From: Coprinellus micaceus
Taxonomy: Eukaryota; Basidiomycota; Agaricomycetes; Agaricales; Psathyrellaceae
DNA: 64,000 nt
Assembly: GCA_951394405.1 (NCBI GenBank)
Contig: OX596344.1
Coordinates: 2,666,001 to 2,730,000, forward strand
Direction: 5' to 3'
A model generated the notes under the pieces. That model searched no databases, had not been told where the DNA came from, and worked only from the letters and a program-made list of their open reading frames with translations. Shown here piece by piece: positions 57,740 through 64,000 of this stretch (the first letter of the stretch is position 1; every line of letters begins with the position of its first letter). Made by a program: the position numbers and the translations under genes.

Positions 57740-60114
57740 TCATGTCCTTGGGCATGGCCACGCCTTCGTCAGAGTCATTCCCGAATGAGGCTACGACTCA
57801 TTCTAATACTACTCCATTTGTTGTTGTACATCCTATGTCGGTTTGAGAACACAGCGTTGATGATAAATATAATTCGTGAAAATAGGCGTCTACGACTGAT
57901 GTACCATATGGTAAGAAGACGTCGAGAAGGGTTGGGGGGTTGAGACGTCGAAACTGAGAAAAACAACCCTGTCGCCCATCGCATTCTAATGGAAGACTCG
58001 AGATCGCGATCCACTCTCTCCAAGACGGTAAGCCCGGGTCTACACTCCACATCCAACGACGAGACTTCGTTGAACAGGATTTGCGAACCGCAGGCCCTCG
58101 AGGTAAGGAGTGGAACGGCTCGATGGGACGTAGCGTGAAGGGTATGGTCTGGAGTAGAATTCAAGAGTAAGTGGAGTTTCGCGTGGATTTCCGACTGGTC
58201 GCCCGACCAATATATCCACCCCACTGCACACCAGGCTTTAAACAATCGTACTCCCCGCATGCAAGATGATCTCTCGAAGGACAATGGAGCTACGGCGTTC
58301 TTCCCAGGTGGGATGGGGTGGAACTATCATGGCGGGGACCATTGGTAGGAAGGAGGTGTACATGTACAGGAATATCGAAAGGATCAAAGAGACAAACGAA
58401 AAAAGGACCCATGCCATCTCGACCGGACCACGCGGTACGAGTGTCGAGTCATCCATACCAGACTCCCCATCCACTCAAAAATAATAATCTCGAGTGACGA
58501 AGTGAAGGGTGGGCGGAATCTCTGGCTGCCTAGAGCGGCGGGGACCCCAAAGGGAAGGCGAACCAGGACACAAAATGAGCTCCATATGCCTGCGAAACAA
58601 ACAGGGTCACCCAGAGATCCCATGCGACTGGTGGAGCCTATTCAGTCAACTGATCGAACCATCCACCTGAGACTCGGAGCCCTTCCATCTCGCATACTCC
58701 TCCATACCCATACGAGGATGACTCGCAGGTGGGAGGTAAGCTCGAGCGAAGTACCGGAGGAGGAAGGTGAAATGACGGTGAGAGGACTTTGGGGGGAATG
58801 TCATTCGAAAGACGAGGGTGGCTCTCAATCACGATTTTCGGCCCGACCCAGACATCATGGTGTGCACACCATTGCCGACTCGCGCGCGGGGGTAACCCCT
58901 AGCGTGGAGCAGAAAGCGGAAGGCACCGCGAGATGCGGTCGGGCGCTGTAGAAATGGGAGGAGAGGCCATCCGTGAAGGGGGAAAAATAACGGAAGCAAC
59001 GAGAACGAACGAATGAAGGAACCGGAGAGATAGAAATAAGGAAGGAAAAACGAGACGACAGGGCACGGACCAGAGTCCAGGTCGAACAGCAACTGACCGA
59101 TGGCCCTTGGCGCTAGACACGATCCCCCCGTTGGCCTGCGTTGTCCGTCACCGTGGCAGCAGATGGACTCGGGGGATAGACGAGGGAGCGGGTGGATCTA
59201 GGCTCGGGGTGTCCGTAGCGGACTGCTCGTGTGGAGGAAGGCAGAAAGAATGCAAAAAGGAACAGAGGCAAAGTCGATCGAAACACCAGAAGCCATCAGG
59301 ATGGCGGCGCGAACGAAAGCGAAGGACAAAACAGGATGCTGCACCACCAGCTCAACATCTCAACGCGCCTGTCGTTTGTGATTCAATCCACCCACCACCA
59401 ACGCGGCGTTTTCAGAGACAGCCTCAGCGGTTGGTTCACGAGAAGCTCTCGGTTCGCCGGGTGTGGTCAGGCAGTCCACTGGGCGATGATGGGTGGGCTC
59501 GAAAGCGACGTAGAGCGGGTATGGTCACGGCACAAAAAAGGAAGGGTACAGACGAAATTGGAGACAAAAGGCTAAGAATAGAGAGGAGAGTGGACAAAGG
59601 GAAAGGATGAAACGTACGATTCTTCGGAATCCCCTCACTGTACCCGTAGGCGCGCGTTTCTTCCCCGCACTCACCCTGGTGGGGGCTACGACCCCAGTCC
59701 GGGTTCCAAGGTGTTTCATGCTCGGATATTGAGGTATTCGTCTGCGTTGCGATTGCGTAAGAGGACATGTGCAGGATGTCGGTGATCATCGTCGATCGTC
59801 GATCGTCGATCCGGGCGTCAATCATTGACAGACCGCCAGCAGTCCGGAGCTGAGCGATGACCCCTGGGTAACGACGGGCCACATACTTGGACCCTTCGTC
59901 TATCCTTCCTTATCATATCCTAGAGCTTTCAGCAGACTTTCTCTCAAAGAGAGAAGGAGGTGAGGGGGTCTGGTGGGAGTGCGGGGTCAGAATGAATGGG
60001 AGAAGGGAGAGGTTAGGGTTCGGCAACACATGCCGGTGCTTGTATGCGCCTGCTTGTTTCAACGTTCAGACTCCGCCCCTGTACCGCTTCCTTCTGTTCA
60101 TCGACCATCGATGA
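57740..60114 (-). repeat. Unit U7: inverted, strongly decayed U unit
   Basis: The palindrome at 60098-60114 is followed, on the minus strand, by the sequence related to 'AAGCACCGGCATG..GCCGAACCCTAACC' typical of the U block. 58500-59600 is purine-rich, the reverse complement of the pyrimidine-rich FKBP intron tract. No FKBP exon recognised. A GATCGTC tandem triplet lies at about 59789-59811. Confidence 0.5.
60098..60114 (-). repeat. U-unit palindrome, copy 7 (inverted unit)
   Basis: The minus strand reads TCATCGATGGTCGATGA, perfect. Confidence 0.75.
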
Positions 60115-61629
60115 CCTCTCCCCGCTGAGTCTGTGCACGTCTACCCACGAGCCAACTGCAATGGGCCTTCTACGTTATCAATCCAAACTCTGATCGGCGA
60201 TTCAAAGCAACCGTGTGCGGCGAGGTAGGGCAGAGTCGTGTCGTCGGCTCAGCAGTCTGAGGACGCTGTGCAACTTTTGCGCCCTATTACCCTCTTCTGT
60301 ATTTCTTGAGCTCGACGTCAATCTGCCCCCATAGGCTCACCCCTCAGTCCCTCTCCCTCTGGACGGCCCTCTATTATCCTGGTATTCCCGCACAGGATAA
60401 CTGCTTCGCTACTCGTACTTATCCCGATCACGGTCAACCCCCGATTCAGATAATCGATTACGCTCTGACACCCGCTCCGCCTCCTTGCTGAGGCTTCGTA
60501 TTCTTATATCTGGGGAGAGGTCTACGTCCTGCTCTATTCGGACTGCAGTGATTTCCATCTCCACCACGTACCCCGTATGATTTCATCTGGTTGTGAGAGC
60601 TCCCATCCTAGTAACCCTCTTTCGATTGAAGGGGAGAAGGCGAATGGATGGTGCTTCCACGGTGGGTGAAATCACGCTTAGCACTGTGGCCGGATACCTG
60701 GTTCACTGTTTGACTGGAACCATCTATCGAACGTATCTCTCAAATGGAGTCGAAAGCCCAGCGCATGGCAGCTCAGACACACTGCGATTGCCTCGCTCAA
60801 GCGCCCAAGCCTATATCGCCAGTTCCCTCGCCCGCGGTCCGTTCTCTTTACGATCATTTAGAAGAGAAGGATTTCGCGTGAGTTCTGTGGCATAATTTTC
60901 ACGGCTTCTCAGATCGGCAGTGCAACGTCTTCTTGAGCGTTTACCACCCATCTCATGGGCTTCGACGATTTTGTAGTGCGGTGCCAGCATCACTCGCTCC
61001 ATAGCGTACCCATCCCCGTCCCTCGATGCATGTACACTCACCTCTCAGAGCCGAATCAACTCAGATAAACCCTCCTCCTCAGTGAAGACAGGTCCGGTGG
61101 CTTTGGCATGAGATCCGGGTCTTGCTGTGGTATTGGTTACTTACCTCTAGTCGTGTCGGCTGCTACTAGCCCCACCTTGGTCTGGCGGGTATCGGCCCCC
61201 TGGAGAACTCGGGCTACACACCTCGATATTAGACTCGAGTCAACGAGGCGCAATTCGCATACCGGTGTCTGTCTCACACCACCTTGAGCTCCCGTTCTCG
61301 GCTGCGCAGTCACCCTCTCTTACTGGGCAGAGGTGGCTCGTGAACGAGTTGGGCAGTTACCAAGGTAGTGTGAGTTGGGGCCCGAGCGTACGTCATTCCT
61401 AGTATGTGATATGCCTGGCTGGATGTGCCTCTCACAGCGTCTGTCTCTCCTGGTCGATGAACCGCACGTACTAGCCCTGTTGCTTCATTCCCTGGCTCGA
61501 TCAGCCACGGTGCTACGGGAGTTCTGCAAGATAGCCTGGGCAAGGCTGTACCTAGAGTTTCGTCTCTACCTGCCTGGGGGTTCAAAGCTTTGCTAGAATA
61601 TCGGGTTTCTGCAAGTGTCGGAGAGTGTT
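60115..61629. other. Intergenic, no supportable gene
   Basis: A plus frame 60306-60491 contains 'ALYYPGIPAQDNCFATRTYP', which looks protein-like, but it has no exon partners that I can join. Confidence 0.35.
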
Positions 61630-62517
61630 TCAACCGTCGGCACCATCACCGGCTCTGTATACGGTAAGTACATCAGGATCTTCCTTGCGCACCGGTTTGT
61701 ACTTCTTCCGCATCAAGAAATATGCCCCCAGCGCTCCCAACAACATCGATGCAATGATCGTACCGACCATCACACCCGCGAACCCCGCTTTCGACACCTT
61801 AATCAACCTGCCGTCTCCTTGCGCATTTACCGTCGTCGCTCCTGGCGGTACCGCAGAACATCCCCCACTAGGTGCAGCCAGCTGTGCGAAGACAACTACT
61901 TCCTGCTTGTTCTGCAGCTGGATCGACATCGCGAGTTCGGGTGGATATACATCGGCTGGTCTCCACACGGAAGCTTGAGGCGTTCTATCGAACCAAGGCT
62001 GTTCCCAGTGTTCCTGGAACGTTCGTGCCCCAAGCCACGACTGGTCGAGGCCAGTGTAAAAGACGTCCAACTCGCCTGAATCGAAGTTCACTTGGGTCGC
62101 TACCCGAAGTCCTGCCTTTCCCAGGCTGTTCACCACTCGCACCGCTAGGAGTAGCGTTGATGTCGAAGTGTCGCCTGAGACGACGGGGATGGGGATGCTG
62201 AAGACAAAGATGTCGCGAGTTCTTTGAGAGTCGTCTTGAGGGTGTACGAGGACGCCGTTGGCGTACATCGCGAAATAGTCGTCGGCCGCGACCATGATCG
62301 TGGCATTTGTGGGTTGGCCCTTTCCTGGAGGAAAGGTGTATGACTGTCGGAAAGCGCGTTGCTCGTTGGGAGGTGACATGGGTGGGTTGTCCTCGGTGGT
62401 CCAGACCCATGAGGCTTTGGTCCTCATGGTTCCCAGTAGGTTCTGCTCAGCGGTGGTGAAGCTTCGGCGAGCTGTAATTGAGAGGGTCGAGGAGGGAATA
62501 TCGGTCGTGTCACTCAT
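61630..62517 (-). CDS. Single-pass membrane protein with beta-rich ectodomain, 295 aa
   Basis: ATG at 62517 (MSDTTDIPSSTLSITARR) to the stop at 61630, one exon. Residues 20-200 look like a beta-sandwich ligand-binding domain of the type seen in fungal surface proteins ('ASWVWTTEDNPPM', 'RQSYTFPPGKGQPTNATIMV', 'DDYFAMYANGVLVHPQDD', 'SGELDVFYTGLDQSW'). A Ser/Gly/Cys linker follows, then a transmembrane segment at about 245-268 ('GVMVGTIIASMLLGALGAYF') and a basic juxtamembrane MRKKYKP with a 27-residue cytosolic tail. No classical signal peptide at this start; the frame is open 19 codons further 5' and an upstream exon could supply one. A TTTAAA-type box lies near 62612. Role inferred: cell-surface binding or adhesion. 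Confidence 0.75.
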   Translation of the reverse strand: MSDTTDIPSSTLSITARRSFTTAEQNLLGTMRTKASWVWTTEDNPPMSPPNEQRAFRQSYTFPPGKGQPTNATIMVAADDYFAMYANGVLVHPQDDSQRTRDIFVFSIPIPVVSGDTSTSTLLLAVRVVNSLGKAGLRVATQVNFDSGELDVFYTGLDQSWLGARTFQEHWEQPWFDRTPQASVWRPADVYPPELAMSIQLQNKQEVVVFAQLAAPSGGCSAVPPGATTVNAQGDGRLIKVSKAGFAGVMVGTIIASMLLGALGAYFLMRKKYKPVRKEDPDVLTVYRAGDGADG

Positions 62518-62619
62518 CGGTGGATATGATGCAGAGTCGAGTTGGGACCGTTTCGGTGGAGATGTCTTCAACAAGGAACGGGTCCACTGTCGTTTGCAGA
62601 ACCCAATAATTTAAAGAAA

Positions 62620-63400
62620 CGTTTGACACTTACGCACTTGGATTCGAGTGTCGCGACACCGCCTAGAGTATGTTGAGATGGGATACGTGTGTGATAGCAA
62701 TCGAGTGAGCTGTGTGGCTAGAACTGACGGCAGTCGTTAACTCAGAAGCTGATGCTTTGATACTCCACTCCGAACAGCCTAAACGCGAGAAAATCCTGCC
62801 AAGTCTGCATAAAAGTTGCCAAGAAGGACCCCAGAATCGCGCTCACTGTCAAAGCAATCACCCTTGAGAAGTTTGGGGCTTCCTGTTAGCATTCTGGTTC
62901 GACATGATTGGCTGATTCGAAGGTCGCGACCCGTGAGATATTTGGGACACCAAGGACGGGCGGCTCTATGGACCCTGACTGACAATGTATGTAACGCCAA
63001 CCGCATCCCGCACACTAGCTTCCCTATACCAAAGGTACAGTGCCGTGTCAGCGAACGACATACACCAGACAGGAGGAACAAATTCAGTCGAAAGTGCGCC
63101 GAGAAGGAACTCTAGAATAGATGCTAGAAAGGCTTTAAAGGCGAGACCAGAGGTTGGGAACCACCAAACAAGATAAAGGAAGGGACACATCCAGACTGGA
63201 TACTCTTGGCATATCCGCGGTCCACCAGGCGATTCACTCCTTTGTGACTGGGTCAGGATCACGTCCCCCACATCCACTCACAAGAGCGACTCGAACCGAA
63301 AATGGGGGGCGATGGGCGGTGTACCTTGACAAGCGCAAGCGGGCGAAACGCCTGGGAAGGGGTTTTCGGGGGCCTGGGGATGTCCATTCGGCAAAACCCG
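62620..63400. other. Intergenic, nothing seen
   Basis: Short frames on both strands only. Confidence 0.45.
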
Positions 63401-63428
63401 CCGAAAGCCTTTCGTACCCAATTCTCAA

Positions 63429-63549
63429 CCTGTTCGGTACACCCAGGTTCTCACCGTTGGTGGAGGTCCAGCTGGCTTTTATGCGGCTGCTGCGTTGTCG
63501 AGGGAAGGGGTCAGTGCTACTCTCCTCGAAGCCTCGAAGTTTCCCCGGA
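63429..63549 (+). pseudogene. FAD-dependent halogenase/monooxygenase-like N-terminal exon, relic
   Basis: One frame reads '[20 protein letters not shown]' then '[17 protein letters not shown]' and ends at a GTGAGC donor. GGGPAG is the Rossmann dinucleotide-binding motif, and 'LLEASKFPR' is the typical second FAD-contact segment of flavin-dependent halogenases and geranylgeranyl-reductase-like enzymes, where 'YHIGESMLPS' should follow. After the next TTTTTAG acceptor only '[10 protein letters not shown]' appears, then a stop. No upstream ATG exon found. A truncated remnant, facing GVAS gene G6. Confidence 0.6.
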
Positions 63550-63751
63550 GTGAGCCTTCCCTATCAGTGTTTCCATTTTTAGTCTCCGACTCTGCGCTTC
63601 ATCCTTCCATTGTGCGGACATTCGTCACAATGATTTAATGGGAGAGAGCCCAGCCGCTGCTAGACTTAACTCTGCGGGGGGACCAACTAAGCGATTATAG
63701 TACTACCCTATAGCCCATTAACACATAAATGATAGCCAGTACTCGCCATTA

Positions 63752-64000
63752 TCACCCGTCCCGCTCCTCCGCGTTCAACCACGATTCATCAATAAACTGG
63801 AAACAAGGTGGCGTGTCTTTAAGGGACACGGGGCTTTGCGATGCTACTCCGCATTCGTAGAAGACTTGGTTAAAGTGGGATTCTTGAAAATTACGCGAGG
63901 TGAGCCTTGAGCGTCCGACTCCAATGCAAACATAGATGAAGGCGGCGGTGACAGGCAACGAAAGCACGACCGGAGGGTCGTTTGGGCTACCCCTTGGAGG
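63752..64000 (-). CDS. GVAS-family protein G6, C-terminal part (continues beyond window)
   Basis: The frame is open from the right edge to a stop at 63752 (82 codons). It contains 'LTSRNFQESHFNQVFYECGV' followed by 'ASQSPVSLKD' and ends 'WLNAEERDG'. The FYECGVASQ block is the terminal motif of the family; the rest of the gene lies outside the window. It shows the family is not confined to the FKBP array. Confidence 0.65.
   Translation of the reverse strand, partial: PPRGSPNDPPVVLSLPVTAAFIYVCIGVGRSRLTSRNFQESHFNQVFYECGVASQSPVSLKDTPPCFQFIDESWLNAEERDG

Noticed and set aside
63154..63582. Plus-strand 142-codon frame
   Set aside because: Out of frame with the clear FAD-binding motif at 63429-63549.
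1..64000. CRISPR arrays, rRNA or tRNA genes, bacterial-type operons
   Set aside because: None seen. Repeats are irregular and dispersed, no cloverleaf was recognised by eye, and introns are spliceosomal. A covariance-model scan was not possible.

Overview
The window is nuclear DNA from a filamentous fungus, most likely an Agaricomycete (Basidiomycota). The evidence is many 45-125 nt spliceosomal introns with GTRNGY donors and CTNAC-type branch points, TATA boxes 60-110 nt upstream of start codons, and families typical of that group: TPR/CHAT-type proteins, ricin-B-like mycelial lectins, a DUF1996 secreted protein and a beta-lactamase-fold serine hydrolase. The species cannot be fixed from sequence alone.

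Layout, left to right. (a) 1-8.9 kb: the 5' part of a large TPR gene (-), an unresolved small gene (-), an intact nine-exon serine hydrolase (+), two hypothetical genes (-) and a frameshifted TPR pseudogene (-). (b) 10.2-13.3 kb: two five-exon beta-trefoil lectin genes arranged head to head, with a 173-nt fold-back repeat between them. (c) 13.8-51.5 kb: a decayed compound array. A unit called U here (a conserved upstream block with the palindrome TCATCGATGGTCGATGA, then an FKBP-type prolyl isomerase gene or its relic whose last intron is bloated by degenerate repeats) alternates with members of a protein family I do not recognise, called the GVAS family here. The order is U1-G1-U2-G2-U3-G3(-)-G4-U4-U5-G5-U6. 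A seventh, inverted U relic lies at 57.8-60.1 kb. One segmental duplication (about 31.9-39.2 kb against 45.9-51.5 kb) exposes a 1.07-kb insertion element in one copy, with a 7-bp target duplication and an empty site in the other. (d) 52.1-57.7 kb: a secreted DUF1996 protein (+) and a second head-to-head paralog pair, the FNWIICH family (- and +). (e) 60.1-64 kb: a membrane-anchored surface-type protein (-), a relic of an FAD-dependent halogenase-like gene (+) and the 3' end of another GVAS gene (-).

The GVAS family is the best candidate for something undescribed. Each fuller member carries two copies of a YYxCGVAS-type motif about 110 residues apart and has no signal peptide or membrane segment. 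Copies range from apparently intact (G2, G3, probably G4) to broken (G1 by a frameshift, a stop codon and a MITE-like insertion; G5 by a stop codon and a deletion). The window reads as a fast-evolving accessory region built by repeated local duplication and decay. I see no operon-like functional pathway linking the genes.
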